In this document: piece after piece, positions 8,171-17,627 of the stretch
How positions within the stretch are numbered: the stretch's first letter is position 1
How the letters are laid out: every line of letters begins with the position of its first letter
Source: Bacteroides stercorirosoris
Lineage (GTDB): Bacteria > Bacteroidota > Bacteroidia > Bacteroidales > Bacteroidaceae
DNA: 64,000 nt
Direction: 5' to 3'
Assembly: GCF_900142015.1 (NCBI RefSeq)
Contig: NZ_FQZN01000012.1
Location: 62,001 to 126,000 of the forward strand
The notes under the pieces: model-generated
What the model was told of the DNA's origin: nothing
The model's input: only the letters and a program-made list of their open reading frames with translations
Database searches by the model: none
Made by a program: the position numbers and the translations under genes

Positions 8171-8700
8171 GTAAAGAGAAACAGTTAGAGATAATCGGTG
8201 ATGAATTGGATTCGCTCATGCAGAGAGTTATTGCCAATCATTTGCGAGCTGGGCAAAAGGCATCAGGACGGACAATGCAGAGCATCAGGAAGCAAATTTC
8301 TGATGCTGGCGGGGTATTATTCGGCCGGGCTTATTTCGGTAGCTTGGAGACGGGTAGAAAGCCCGGGCCGGTGCCGAGAGGATTCCGGTTCGTGATATTG
8401 AAATGGATGAAGGATAAGGGAATCAGTGCATCCCCTGTTCCGTATATTCGGAAGCCCAGTACCAGATGGAAGCCAAAGTATACTCCACAGGAAAGAGGTG
8501 ATCTAAGCCTGGCCGGAGCGATTGCGTATCGTATCAGGAATGGAGGTACAAGACTGTTCAGGAATGGAGGACGTGATGATATTTATTCAAACGAGATACC
8601 GAAGACGGTTGAGAATATCCTTGATCGTATAATGACGGTATTCGCTAAGGACGTAGAATCAATAAACATTAATAGTATCAATGAGGAAGGAAGTGATTAG
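8167..8700 (+). CDS. HK97 gp10-like tail-completion protein
   Basis: This is 177 residues from 8167 (8161 also possible). Visible features: an N-terminal helix, KASGRTMQSIRKQIS, GRAYFGSLETGRKPGPVPRGFRFVILKWMKDKGI, the pattern of gp10-like proteins in which S-G-x-x-x-x-S and an L-E-x-G-x-x-P segment recur. Such proteins complete the head-tail or tail end of siphoviruses. It overlaps the next gene by 20 bp. The family assignment rests on these motifs. Confidence 0.6.
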   Translation: MSKEKQLEIIGDELDSLMQRVIANHLRAGQKASGRTMQSIRKQISDAGGVLFGRAYFGSLETGRKPGPVPRGFRFVILKWMKDKGISASPVPYIRKPSTRWKPKYTPQERGDLSLAGAIAYRIRNGGTRLFRNGGRDDIYSNEIPKTVENILDRIMTVFAKDVESININSINEEGSD

Positions 8701-9775
8701 CGGTATAACCGTAGAGTATCCGGATGAAATATCATTTTGTTTCAATCCGGTAGTTATAAATGTATCTGGATATACTGGAGCAAGTGTAGTAATGACAGTG
8801 ATAGATATCCAGTCAGAGGGTAAACATGAAGAGAAACGCGCAATGTTCGGTGCAACTTGTTTCTTTGATGTCTCATTCTATATGCAGTCAGCTTTTGATA
8901 TGATAAATTTCAATGAAGTCGATTATTCTATATCTGGAGCACAAGATAGCAAATTAGGACGGTTATTCTCTGTGGAACTTGATTTCTATGATACGCCTGG
9001 GACATTAGCTGATAGTTTCCAATTTAATGTCTTTGTGATTTGGGGAGCGATGAAAATTGGAGAAAGATATAATGGTGATCGTGTATTTACCTGGTTCAAG
9101 AATTTCCCTTTTTCTGTAGGAATGTATACAGCTGGTTCAAGTAGTATAAATGTCATTGCTGATGGAATTTCTTTAGCTCCAATTGTAGTGAATGAGCGTA
9201 AAGTCCATAATCTGATGTTGAAAGAGATAAATGCGGAGAATGAACTTGTTTTCAATTTACCCGGATCAAGTACGGGAGCCAATGTTTTTGATAATACTTT
9301 TGACTTCACTTTTATGGCGTTGATGAATGTTGCGTCTAATGTTCGTCTGTTAGTGGATAATTCGGATGAGGGGGTTTATCTCCGTTGGATTAATAGACAT
9401 GGTTTTTATTGCTATTGGCTTTTTAAGAGAGGTGATGAAAGCAGGCAGGTTACTAATGATGGAGAGTTTATCCGTAATAACATGCAAGATTATAGTTACG
9501 TAAATGGATATCATGGAGGTACGGGACGAAAGCAGAAAAAGACGGAAGAGAATACACTACTCGTATGTGCCCCCTTGGTTGATAGTGATATGTATGATTT
9601 CTTATTCCAACTTGCATTGTCTCCTGTGGTTGATATGTATATGGGGTTTGGATCAGATATAGATTGTTGGATGGGGGTAAATGTATCTGTTGGCACGTAT
9701 AATAAGACACGTGCTGTTCTGCAGGATTTTGTGGCAACGATTGTATTACCTGAAACAAGAGTGCAAAGCTTATGA
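8681..9775 (+). CDS. Phage tail-associated structural protein (364 aa)
   Basis: Not recognised by name. The protein is almost entirely beta-strand-like with many aromatic residues (SFCFNPVVINVSGYTG, FSVELDFYDTPG, RVFTWFKNFPFSVGMYT), no signal peptide and no enzymatic motifs. The following gene overlaps by 4 bp and encodes a second large beta-rich protein, and the tape measure comes next. The pair resembles the distal-tail and tail-associated proteins of Bacteroides siphoviruses, although they usually lie after the tape measure. Confidence 0.6.
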   Translation: MRKEVISGITVEYPDEISFCFNPVVINVSGYTGASVVMTVIDIQSEGKHEEKRAMFGATCFFDVSFYMQSAFDMINFNEVDYSISGAQDSKLGRLFSVELDFYDTPGTLADSFQFNVFVIWGAMKIGERYNGDRVFTWFKNFPFSVGMYTAGSSSINVIADGISLAPIVVNERKVHNLMLKEINAENELVFNLPGSSTGANVFDNTFDFTFMALMNVASNVRLLVDNSDEGVYLRWINRHGFYCYWLFKRGDESRQVTNDGEFIRNNMQDYSYVNGYHGGTGRKQKKTEENTLLVCAPLVDSDMYDFLFQLALSPVVDMYMGFGSDIDCWMGVNVSVGTYNKTRAVLQDFVATIVLPETRVQSL

Positions 9776-11565
9776 GAAATGACTTATTGTTTATTGATGG
9801 AGAATTGGTAGATTTAGATGATAGTACCAAAATTACTCTGAACATTAAAAGTAATCTCTTTACTGATCTCAGTAAGATCGTAAGCAATAATAGCTATACG
9901 ATTAAGTTACCTAAGACGGTCAGGAATCAGAGGGTTATTAAACATGCAGATTTGCCGGCATGCAGTACGGACTATCCGAGAAAGTATCATTCGGCAAGGT
10001 ATATCCGGAATGGAGTTGAGATTATACCCAATGGTAAGGCTGTAGTATTATCTATTTCAGAAGTAATAGAAGTAGCGTTAACATGGGGGAATTTCGTATC
10101 ATTGAGTAATCTCATAGGGGAAGGAAAAACCTTGAATGAACTTTTTTCTGAGGATTATGTGCAATGGGATTCGAACATTGCAATAAGTGATTATGAAAAG
10201 AATTCGGGAGTAATTGTTTCAAAGATAAATTTCGGTTTTAAAGAAGAAGAAACGGCAGTGACCTACCATCCTTCCGTACGTGCATCCCATATTGTAGAAC
10301 GTATTCAAGCAGGTTATGGATTAACATTTAGGTGGCCAGAGGAAAAAAGACAGGTAATATCTAAGTTGATTATTCCTTGTTTGTATCGAAATGGAGGATA
10401 TGCAAATCAGCAGGAACGTTATTGTAAAGTTGATATCGCTGGATCGCAAGATTCCCTATTGTTTTGGAATAAAAAAGAGGAAGGGTCTAAATTTGGAGAA
10501 GCATTCCAATATAATTTCGCAACGGGAAGTAGTATTATAGTTCGATCTATTAAAGTACTTGCTGACGGAACGATGGTTATAACCCCCAATTTCAAGAGTA
10601 AAAATGATAATCTGGTCCTTTTATATGGGGAATCGTGGATAGATGAGAATTATCAATATCTCCCCTATACAATTATTGATGATGAATATCCCTATCATTA
10701 CAATATACCCTATGAAATTGACATTCAGAAAGGGTATTTCTTCACGATAGGGATTCGACAAGGGTGGGCAAATGTGAATAGAATAGAAAGCAATTCGGTT
10801 GTTTTTTCTATGAAGCCCAAAGAAATCCAAATAGGAGATAAATTCTCTATAGCTGAAAATCTTCCTAAGATCAAGATGATAGATTTCATCAAGTCTCTTT
10901 GTTATATCTGTGGCTTGTTTGCCATAGCCTCAGAGGAAGAAAATCAACTGTCATTCGTATCTATTGATATAATTAAAAACAATAAATCGAGGGCGAAAAA
11001 TTGGACGAAAAAAGTAGTTGCATCATATCAGGATAATAAGCCTAATAAAATGTCATATATACTCGATAATTTCGCTCAGAACAACCGGCTAAAATGGAAG
11101 GAAGATGAGACCGTAGTAGGATTGTTCAATGGGGTTATTGTTGTCGAAAACAATACCCTCGATTTAGAGAAGGATACGATTATGATGCCTTTTGCTGCAA
11201 GTGATACTCGTGGTGGAATTGCCAGCGTTCCGATTTATACTTATGATGTATCTGGGGAATTGGAGTACGAAACAGTAGAACCACGTATTTTACTTGAACA
11301 AGATGATAATGGAAAATCTAAAGGAGTGTTTATTGGGCTTGATTGGATGACTCTGATAAATCAGAATTATCAAACATACCAAGAAATGGTCCGAAATCCG
11401 GTTATCATCACGGAAAAAATTGAGATCAGTGATATTGATTTGAAAGAGTTGGATGTAACGGTTCCGGTATATCTGGGACAATATGGAAGATATTACGCCC
11501 TAATCTCTGTGAAAGCGGAAGATACGGGAGTTTGTGAGTGCAAATTATTACAGTTGGAGGTGTAG
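9772..11565 (+). CDS. Phage tail-associated structural protein (597 aa)
   Basis: This 597-residue protein begins with an insertion or hub-like beta domain (LFIDGELVDLDDSTKITLNIKSNLFTDLSKI, NSYTIKLPKTVRNQRVI), typical of Bacteroides phage tail-hub-like proteins, and continues with long beta-rich segments and a helix KIKMIDFIKSLCYICGLFAIASEE around residue 370, which resembles the helix of phage tail hub (gp27/gpD-like) folds. It starts in the ATGA overlap of the preceding gene and ends 3 bp before the tape measure. The exact role is uncertain. Confidence 0.6.
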   Translation: MRNDLLFIDGELVDLDDSTKITLNIKSNLFTDLSKIVSNNSYTIKLPKTVRNQRVIKHADLPACSTDYPRKYHSARYIRNGVEIIPNGKAVVLSISEVIEVALTWGNFVSLSNLIGEGKTLNELFSEDYVQWDSNIAISDYEKNSGVIVSKINFGFKEEETAVTYHPSVRASHIVERIQAGYGLTFRWPEEKRQVISKLIIPCLYRNGGYANQQERYCKVDIAGSQDSLLFWNKKEEGSKFGEAFQYNFATGSSIIVRSIKVLADGTMVITPNFKSKNDNLVLLYGESWIDENYQYLPYTIIDDEYPYHYNIPYEIDIQKGYFFTIGIRQGWANVNRIESNSVVFSMKPKEIQIGDKFSIAENLPKIKMIDFIKSLCYICGLFAIASEEENQLSFVSIDIIKNNKSRAKNWTKKVVASYQDNKPNKMSYILDNFAQNNRLKWKEDETVVGLFNGVIVVENNTLDLEKDTIMMPFAASDTRGGIASVPIYTYDVSGELEYETVEPRILLEQDDNGKSKGVFIGLDWMTLINQNYQTYQEMVRNPVIITEKIEISDIDLKELDVTVPVYLGQYGRYYALISVKAEDTGVCECKLLQLEV

Positions 11566-11568
11566 GTT

Positions 11569-14388
11569 ATGGCGAATAATGAAGATGAAAGGATATTGAG
11601 TATCAAGGTGAAATATGGAGATGCTATTGTTGGTATATTGGAGTATCAAAAGAAAGTTGATGAATTAACGGCTACACAAAAAAGGCTTCGAGAAGAGATG
11701 AAGAAAGACACGGAGCATGAATTGGAGTATCGGGCAGCCTTAGCTCAGAATAAAGCAGAGATGAAAGAGGCTCAGGATTCGATACGCGCATTGGAGAAAG
11801 AGACTCGGAATAACCTTAAAACTCAGCAAGAGAAAGAGGGCTCCTTGAAATCATTGAGGGCCGAACTTTCTAACTCAACAAAAGCTTATGATGAATTGTC
11901 TAAGGCGGAAAGAGAGGGTGCAGAAGGACAAAAGATAAGAGAGCATATTAATGATATTACTCTGCAATTAAAGGAAGCGGAAGCGGAAACACAAAGGTTC
12001 TATCGGAATGTCGGTAATTATGAGAAGTCAGTAGGTGATGCACTTTCAGGGTTGAGAAAGCAGGTTGAGGAAGCCAATAAAAAGTATCAAGAATTAGTCA
12101 AAACAGAAGGTGAACATGCAGAATCCACGGAGAAGGCAAAAAAGAAATTAGATGAATTACAGCTTTCACTTAACTTCGCAGAGGAAGAATCTGGCAATTT
12201 GAATAGCTCTGTATTGGGATTCGTTACAGCTGGGAATCCGTGGGCTATGACTGCAGCGAATATGGTTAAGCAGTTAGGAAGTGTTCGGAATGGTTTTGTA
12301 TTAGCAAAAACAGGAGCTCAGATGTTGGGTAAACAGTTTCTTGCCCTGATGGCTAATCCTATCATTGCGTTTCTCGCTTCGATTGCGGTAGCCATTTCTA
12401 TATTGGTGAAAGGTATCAAGGGCAGTGAGGATAACATGAATCGTTGGAAAGTAGCAATGGCTCCTCTGGGTGTAGCATTGGATTTCATCTCAAATCTCAT
12501 CACGGGATTGGCTTCCGGTATACTCACCGTTATAGAGACTGGCGGAAAGTTGCTTGGATGGATTGGGAAGATGTGCGAGAGTATTCCTATCCTGGGTGAT
12601 GCGTTCCAGGAACAAAATCAGAAGATTCAGGAAAGAGTTGAGTTACAGAAATCTCAGATTGAGTTTGAAAAGAGAACACGCGCTGAAATAGTGAAGAGTG
12701 CTGAAAGAGAGAAAGCTATATCTGAATTGCGTGCCAAAGTTACAGATAAAGCGAATTATACAGCCAAGCAGCGAAAGGATGCTCTTGAAGAAGCTATCAG
12801 GTTGGAAAGAGAACAGGCAGATGAGAAGAAGAATATTGCTGAGCTTAATTTGAAGAACCTGGAGTTAGAGGCTTCCCTTGCAGAGAATGACGCGGAGATG
12901 AACAATAAGCTGGCCGAAGCAAAAGCCGCTGTGATTCGTGCCGATATTGATTATAACAATAAGATTCGTGAGATGAATGCCCAGAGATCAGAGTTGAATA
13001 ATCAGATTATCACAGAGGAAAAGACAAAAGCGGACGCTGCCAAGAAAGCTGCAGAAGAGGCAGTGACTATTCGTAAGGAAAGAGCTCAGAAAGAAACAGA
13101 AGCTATCCGGCAGGCAGAAGATGCAATGCTATCTCTCATTAAAGACGGCATAGAGAAGCAAAGGCGACAGATCACCTTGTCTTATGACAGAGAGATTGAG
13201 GATTTAAAAAAGAAGCTTGTAGAGGAAAAGAATCTCACGCAGAAAGCGAAGGATGCCATCCGTCAGGTAATTAAGGCAAAGGAACAGGAAAAGGTCAATG
13301 AATTACAGAAATTATCGGATGAAGAGGTACAGAAGAGCATCGAAAAGGAAGAGAAGCGAATAGCTCTCTTATTGCAGACTGTGGAGAAAGGTTCCGAAGC
13401 TGAATATCAGTTGAAGATACAGCAATTGATGAAACAAGAAGAGGCGGAACTTGCAGCGGCTGATTCTGAAATTGCATCAGTTGAAGAAAGGGAAGCTACC
13501 AAGTTGGCTATTCGTCAGAAGTATAACCTACTCAATGACGAGCTGATGGAATCGCATAATAATTCCGTGATCAAGAAACAGCAAGATGCTTTGAAGTTGG
13601 AATTTGAGACGAAGATTGCGGCCGCTGGAAATGATGAGGTGAAAGTTCTCCAGTTGAAGATGGAACAGAAACAAGCTGAGTTGGATTCCATGCAGCAATT
13701 GGAGGGTGAGTCCGTTGAAGAATTCAACCTCCGAAAATTGGAGAAACAGAATGAGTTCAATGATGCCAAACAATCCCTCACTGATAAAGAGGTAGAGATT
13801 GAACAGACGAAGTATCAGTCAATAGAAAGTATTACAGGAGGATTAGGATCATTAATTGAAACGTTAGGTGAACAGAATACGACTTTCGCCAAGCTGTCAA
13901 AGGTTCTTGCTTTGGGAGAGATTGCTGTAAATACGGGAAAGGCTATTGCTGCAGGTGTTGCACAAGCTCAAAGTGTTCCGTTCCCTGGTAATATGGCAGC
14001 TATTGCAACCACTATTGCAACGGTTCTGGCAAATATTGCCACAGCTACCAAGACAGTGAAGAGTGCAAAGTTCGCTCAGGGTGGTTCGGTAGTTGGTCCA
14101 GGTTCTGGAACGAGTGATTCAATTCCTGCAATGCTTTCCGATGGCGAATCAGTTCTGACAGCAGCCGCAACTTCTATGTTCTCCCCTATGTTATCAGCCT
14201 TTAATCAGATGGGAGGCGGAATACCAATCAATGTGACTGCAACGACCAATCAGGCATTGGGTGAGGATATGCTTGCTAAAGCTGTGGCAAAAGGAATGGG
14301 TATGGCGCCGCCTCCTGTTCTATCTGTGGAAGAGTACACAACTGTATCTAATAGAGTGAAGTATCTTGAAAATCTTGGAAGTGTATGA
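11569..14388 (+). CDS. Tail tape measure protein
   Basis: This 939-residue protein is dominated by coiled coils (residues 20-215 and 350-760, long runs of E, K, Q and A) with hydrophobic segments between about 225 and 330 (NPIIAFLASIAVAISILVKGI, ALDFISNLITGLASGIL) and about 790-830 (GNMAAIATTIATVLANIA). It ends with a Gly-rich segment (FAQGGSVVGPGSGTSDSIPAMLSDGES) characteristic of many tape measures. It sets tail length; if the usual relation of about 0.15 nm per residue applies, the tail would be around 140 nm (inference). It overlaps the next gene by 4 bp. Confidence 0.9.
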   Translation: MANNEDERILSIKVKYGDAIVGILEYQKKVDELTATQKRLREEMKKDTEHELEYRAALAQNKAEMKEAQDSIRALEKETRNNLKTQQEKEGSLKSLRAELSNSTKAYDELSKAEREGAEGQKIREHINDITLQLKEAEAETQRFYRNVGNYEKSVGDALSGLRKQVEEANKKYQELVKTEGEHAESTEKAKKKLDELQLSLNFAEEESGNLNSSVLGFVTAGNPWAMTAANMVKQLGSVRNGFVLAKTGAQMLGKQFLALMANPIIAFLASIAVAISILVKGIKGSEDNMNRWKVAMAPLGVALDFISNLITGLASGILTVIETGGKLLGWIGKMCESIPILGDAFQEQNQKIQERVELQKSQIEFEKRTRAEIVKSAEREKAISELRAKVTDKANYTAKQRKDALEEAIRLEREQADEKKNIAELNLKNLELEASLAENDAEMNNKLAEAKAAVIRADIDYNNKIREMNAQRSELNNQIITEEKTKADAAKKAAEEAVTIRKERAQKETEAIRQAEDAMLSLIKDGIEKQRRQITLSYDREIEDLKKKLVEEKNLTQKAKDAIRQVIKAKEQEKVNELQKLSDEEVQKSIEKEEKRIALLLQTVEKGSEAEYQLKIQQLMKQEEAELAAADSEIASVEEREATKLAIRQKYNLLNDELMESHNNSVIKKQQDALKLEFETKIAAAGNDEVKVLQLKMEQKQAELDSMQQLEGESVEEFNLRKLEKQNEFNDAKQSLTDKEVEIEQTKYQSIESITGGLGSLIETLGEQNTTFAKLSKVLALGEIAVNTGKAIAAGVAQAQSVPFPGNMAAIATTIATVLANIATATKTVKSAKFAQGGSVVGPGSGTSDSIPAMLSDGESVLTAAATSMFSPMLSAFNQMGGGIPINVTATTNQALGEDMLAKAVAKGMGMAPPPVLSVEEYTTVSNRVKYLENLGSV

Positions 14389-14618
14389 CAGTATTTGATT
14401 TGATAAAGGTGTATGAAGGTCCAATGAATGTTCTGAATGATGCGAATGTGAACCTTTCTGATGTCAGGCATATCGAGTTATTCCGTGAGTATCTGCGGAT
14501 GAAGAAGGAAGGTCATAAATTGACATACATCGTAGCGTTTCTTGTTGATGAGTATTCGGTTGGACAGGCTACAGTATACAGGATAATTGATAAGTTCAGC
14601 AAGCCTGTGAAGGTGTAA
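14385..14618 (+). CDS. Small protein with helix-turn-helix-like C-terminus
   Basis: This is 77 residues. The C-terminal half (YLRMKKEGHKLTYIVAFLVDEYSVGQATVYRIIDKF) has the spacing of a trihelical HTH of the Hin/Trp-repressor type, with a Q-A-T-V-Y-R-I recognition helix. The start codon lies in the tape measure stop, and a terminator follows. It could be a late regulator or a small structural protein; the HTH reading is inference from pattern. Confidence 0.5.
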   Translation: MTVFDLIKVYEGPMNVLNDANVNLSDVRHIELFREYLRMKKEGHKLTYIVAFLVDEYSVGQATVYRIIDKFSKPVKV

Positions 14619-14642
14619 TATGTTTCTGTAATTTGTGATTAT

Positions 14643-14674
14643 GAGGGGTGTCGATGGGCATCCCTCTTTTTTTT
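14643..14674 (+). terminator. Rho-independent terminator after the tape-measure operon
   Basis: GAGGGGTG (14643-14650) pairs with CATCCCTC (14659-14666), including one G-T pair, and is followed by eight T residues. It ends the terminase-to-tape-measure transcript and is immediately followed by a CTATCA-N5-TGATAG palindrome. Confidence 0.85.
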
Positions 14675-14675
14675 G

Positions 14676-14692
14676 CTATCAGCGCATGATAG
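14676..14692. promoter_or_regulatory. Palindrome CTATCA-N5-TGATAG, possible operator or hairpin
   Basis: CTATCA (14676-14681) and TGATAG (14687-14692) are perfect inverted repeats with five bases between them. The same element, CTATCA-N5-TGATAT, follows the terminator at 26325-26366. Both lie between a terminator and a structural operon, suggesting a phage regulatory site. Confidence 0.45.
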
Positions 14693-14710
14693 TTGTATAA
14701 TGGTGAGAAA

Positions 14711-14742
14711 TTCGTTTACGCTTCTGGTTGTATCTAACTTTG
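14711..14742 (+). promoter_or_regulatory. Probable promoter of the head module
   Basis: TAACTTTG (14735-14742) matches the Bacteroides -7 consensus TAnnTTTG. The -33 region at 20 nt spacing is TTCG, a partial match to TTTG. The predicted start site would be only about 14 nt before the ATG at 14760. The preceding terminator makes an independent promoter here necessary. Confidence 0.55.
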
Positions 14743-14759
14743 TCCTAAAAGGTTAAGAT

Positions 14760-15956
14760 ATGGCAGTTCTAAAGATTTATAATGAGATTACTACAGAGGA
14801 AGATAAACAGTTCCTGAAGTGGTGCATGGGTATGGATGGAGTCTGTTTCAAGGATATTGATGAGTTTCTTTCCGGGATGGATGAGAAAGACAACGCTGTA
14901 GATATCCGCTTACACTGTGATGGTGGATCGGTTTCCGAGGGTTGGGCTATCTATGATAAGTTGCGGGCATCAGGGAAAGAGATTTCAGCTATAGTCGAGG
15001 GAAAGGTTGCATCAATGGCTACTATCATAATGATGGCAGCACCCAAAGAGCGGAGAAAGGCATATAAGAGCGCAAACATCTGTGTGCATAACCCGTGGGT
15101 TCCCAGTTATGCTTTGGGTGACTCATTGACAGCAGAAGATTTGAGGAAGAGCGCAGAAGGATTACAGAAAGAACAAGATAAGATGCTCGACCTCTATGTG
15201 GAAAGATGTGAATGTGATCGGGATGAGATGCAAGCTTTGATGAATGAAGATAAGTTCATAGATACAGATCGAGCTAAAGCATTAGGTATTATTTCGGAAA
15301 TAATAGCCCCAGCGTCAGCTAAGAAGGGCTCTAATAACAATAATTTTAATAATATGGCTAAAACAGGAAATGTTGAGGTGAAACAGAACTTATTGGATAA
15401 GCTTCTGGGAAAGCTGGGTTACTCAAAGATTGAGGACGTGGCTTTAGGTATGGATTTGAGCACAGCCGATGGTGGAACGCTGACGGTTGAGAGAGATGAA
15501 GGTGAACCGCAGGTTGGAGATGCGGCCAGTCCTGATGGTGAGCATGTGATGCCCGATGGTGCTACTATCGTGGTAGTTGATGGAGCAATCACAGAGATCA
15601 AACCGGCGGCTTCTGGAGATGATGATGGTGGTGGAGATGGCGATGAAAAAGATCAGAAAATTGCCGAATTGGAAAAGAAAGTATCTGATCTGGAAGCTGA
15701 GAATGCTGAATTGAAAGAGAAATTAGGTGATTCGAATGCCAAAGCGAAGAGTGATTCTGAACTTGCAATTCTGAATGCTGTAAAGATGGCTGGAGGCGAG
15801 AAATGGCTTGCTAAGAATTGCAGTACATTCAAAGTGAAAGGACGTTCAGTGTCGGGAACTAATGCCAGCAGAAGCGCTGAAAGAGGTTCGGAAGAGACTC
15901 CGATGCAGAGAGAGATTCGTGAGAGAAAAGAAGGAGTGTATAACAAGAAAAAGTAA
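14760..15956 (+). CDS. ClpP-type prohead protease fused to a scaffold-like C-terminus
   Basis: This is 398 residues. Residues 1-190 are an S14 ClpP-like protease: HCDGGSVSEGWAIYDKL, the nucleophile motif KVASMAT with Ser85, the histidine in NICVHNPW (His110), and an acidic residue near 168-170 (FIDTDRAKALGI). Residues 199-398 are scaffold-like: an acidic Gly/Asp-rich stretch (about 240-295), a leucine-zipper-like coiled coil (IAELEKKVSDLEAENAELKEKL) and a basic tail. An in-frame ATG at 15354 after an AT-rich tract (residue 199) could give a separate scaffold protein, as in lambda C/Nu3. It processes or shapes the prohead built by the capsid protein encoded 8 bp downstream. Confidence 0.88.
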   Translation: MAVLKIYNEITTEEDKQFLKWCMGMDGVCFKDIDEFLSGMDEKDNAVDIRLHCDGGSVSEGWAIYDKLRASGKEISAIVEGKVASMATIIMMAAPKERRKAYKSANICVHNPWVPSYALGDSLTAEDLRKSAEGLQKEQDKMLDLYVERCECDRDEMQALMNEDKFIDTDRAKALGIISEIIAPASAKKGSNNNNFNNMAKTGNVEVKQNLLDKLLGKLGYSKIEDVALGMDLSTADGGTLTVERDEGEPQVGDAASPDGEHVMPDGATIVVVDGAITEIKPAASGDDDGGGDGDEKDQKIAELEKKVSDLEAENAELKEKLGDSNAKAKSDSELAILNAVKMAGGEKWLAKNCSTFKVKGRSVSGTNASRSAERGSEETPMQREIRERKEGVYNKKK

Positions 15957-15964
15957 ATTGACCT

Positions 15965-17026
15965 ATGGCTAATTTTTTTGAGAACATCTCGGTGAACCCG
16001 AAAGATGTGCAGGATTTGAAAGAGTTGATTCCTCTTACCATTAATCAGGATGAGGATTTCAACAAGTATACCACCTTGAAAAAGGTGAAGAATGGTGATC
16101 CGGTAGCTTTTATCGGTGATATGGATGATGTCGGTGTTGAAGGTGGAGGATGTGACCCCGTATATCAGGAGGTTGGTATTGTGAACTCCCAGAAACGTTG
16201 GGAGTTGGGTAGCTGGAATATCCCTATCAAGATTTGTTATGAAGCGTTGAATGGGACTATTGCTGAATATACGTTGAAGACAGGTACAGAGATAGGTGAT
16301 CTGACCTCTACGGAGTTTATGACCTACATCATCCGCCCGGCATTGGAAAGACAGATGATGAGAATGATCTGGCGATTTGGCTGGTTCGGTAACAAGGATG
16401 CAAAACACATTACAGATGGTGGTGTATTGACTGATGATGTGAAGAAGGAACTCTTTACTACTTGTGATGGTCTGTTTAAGAGAATCTTTACCCAATGTGC
16501 TGCAAATGCAAAACAGCTTACGGCTATTGCCGCCAATGCTAAAGCCACGTTTGCTGAACAGAAAGCTGCAATGCTGGTTCAGGGAGTTGCTACTGGAATA
16601 GTAGACACGATGTTAATGGATACAGATAGCCGTGTCACCGCTGATTCTGGTTCTATGATTATGATGACCAAGTACATGGCTGATGCCTTGCACTGGGATG
16701 TGAAGAAGACCTATCATGAACAAATGGAGTGGACCACGATCTTTGATGGATTCGACGTCGCAAAGTATGATGGAGTGAATATTGCCCGTATCTCCATTTG
16801 GGACAGATTTATCAGTGCCTATGAAAATAGCGGTACAAAATTAAATCTGCCTTATCGTATGGTATTCGGCAATGTCAAACAGTTCATGGTAGGTACAGAT
16901 CAAGATGCCCTGATCTCAGACCTCGATGTTTGGTTTGAAAGGAAAGAGAGACGTAATTACATCTATGCACAAGGTAAGATGGGCACTTCCTTGCTTGAAG
17001 ATGATATGTTCCACGCAGCTTATTAA
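15965..17026 (+). CDS. Major capsid protein (HK97-fold likely)
   Basis: This 353-residue protein lies directly after the protease-scaffold gene, the standard place. It has an N-terminal arm, a central helix (PALERQMMRMIWRFGWFGN), a long alpha-helical region rich in Ala (QCAANAKQLTAIAANAKATFAEQKAAM) and beta segments (LPYRMVFGNVKQFMVGTDQ, ISDLDVWFERKERRNYIYAQGKMG) near the C-terminus, which ends in FHAAY. The last segment resembles the P-domain strand of HK97-type capsids. No direct family motif is decisive, but length, position and composition fit. Confidence 0.8.
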   Translation: MANFFENISVNPKDVQDLKELIPLTINQDEDFNKYTTLKKVKNGDPVAFIGDMDDVGVEGGGCDPVYQEVGIVNSQKRWELGSWNIPIKICYEALNGTIAEYTLKTGTEIGDLTSTEFMTYIIRPALERQMMRMIWRFGWFGNKDAKHITDGGVLTDDVKKELFTTCDGLFKRIFTQCAANAKQLTAIAANAKATFAEQKAAMLVQGVATGIVDTMLMDTDSRVTADSGSMIMMTKYMADALHWDVKKTYHEQMEWTTIFDGFDVAKYDGVNIARISIWDRFISAYENSGTKLNLPYRMVFGNVKQFMVGTDQDALISDLDVWFERKERRNYIYAQGKMGTSLLEDDMFHAAY

Positions 17027-17033
17027 TAGAGAT

Positions 17034-17627
17034 ATGGCAGGAATTTGTGAGAGCTTATTGAAAGCTGATATTATCGTAGATTGTGATAATATCGTAACGA
17101 AGGGTTTTGAGGAGGATGGCATTATCATCAACCGCAAACATGTTGATTTTGCGAAGACAGTATTCGGTGATACGAAGAATGTGATTAAAACACTCGTTCT
17201 GAAAAAGGGAATGAAAGGATATTCAGTTGCATGTCCTGGATCAACTCCTTTCACTGGTACAAAAACGTCTTTGTCGAAAGGTACTTACAAGAATAAATGG
17301 GATAGTGAGCTTCCTATTGTAGTTCTTGATAATGGCCCAGAGGTCTGTGAGAATGTGATTGAAGGGTTAGCAAATGGTTCTTTTGTCGTGATTTTGAAGA
17401 ATAAGCACAAGGGAGTAGACGGAAAGTCAGAATATCAGGTCTATGGTTATTATCAGGGCTTATCTGTGGAGACAGGCGAAAATGATAAGTATTCAGAAGA
17501 TACGGATGGCGGTTGGTTGATTACCCTGAAAGAGACTGGTTCCCCGAAAGCTGCGATGTTCTATTTCAATACTGATGCAGAAACTACAGGAACACAGTTT
17601 GAGACTTTGAAAACTGCGGCAGCATGA
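17034..17627 (+). CDS. Structural protein, possibly major tail tube (197 aa)
   Basis: The start is the ATG at 17034 (MAGICESLLKADIIVD), 7 bp after the capsid stop; upstream in-frame codons overlap the capsid gene and are rejected. The protein is beta-rich (IKTLVLKKGMKGYSVACPG, LPIVVLDNGPEVCENVIEGLANGSFVVILKNKHKG, YQVYGYYQGLSVETGENDKY, GGWLITLKETGSPKAAMFYF), a layout resembling tail-tube or capsid decoration proteins. Being encoded next to the capsid with no other tail-tube candidate supports the tube reading, but this is inference. Confidence 0.55.
   Translation: MAGICESLLKADIIVDCDNIVTKGFEEDGIIINRKHVDFAKTVFGDTKNVIKTLVLKKGMKGYSVACPGSTPFTGTKTSLSKGTYKNKWDSELPIVVLDNGPEVCENVIEGLANGSFVVILKNKHKGVDGKSEYQVYGYYQGLSVETGENDKYSEDTDGGWLITLKETGSPKAAMFYFNTDAETTGTQFETLKTAAA

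Noticed and set aside
15653..16495. Long minus-strand open frame (280 codons) across the end of the protease-scaffold gene and the start of the capsid gene
   Set aside because: It is antisense to two well-supported structural genes and has no family features; the composition follows from the plus-strand codons.
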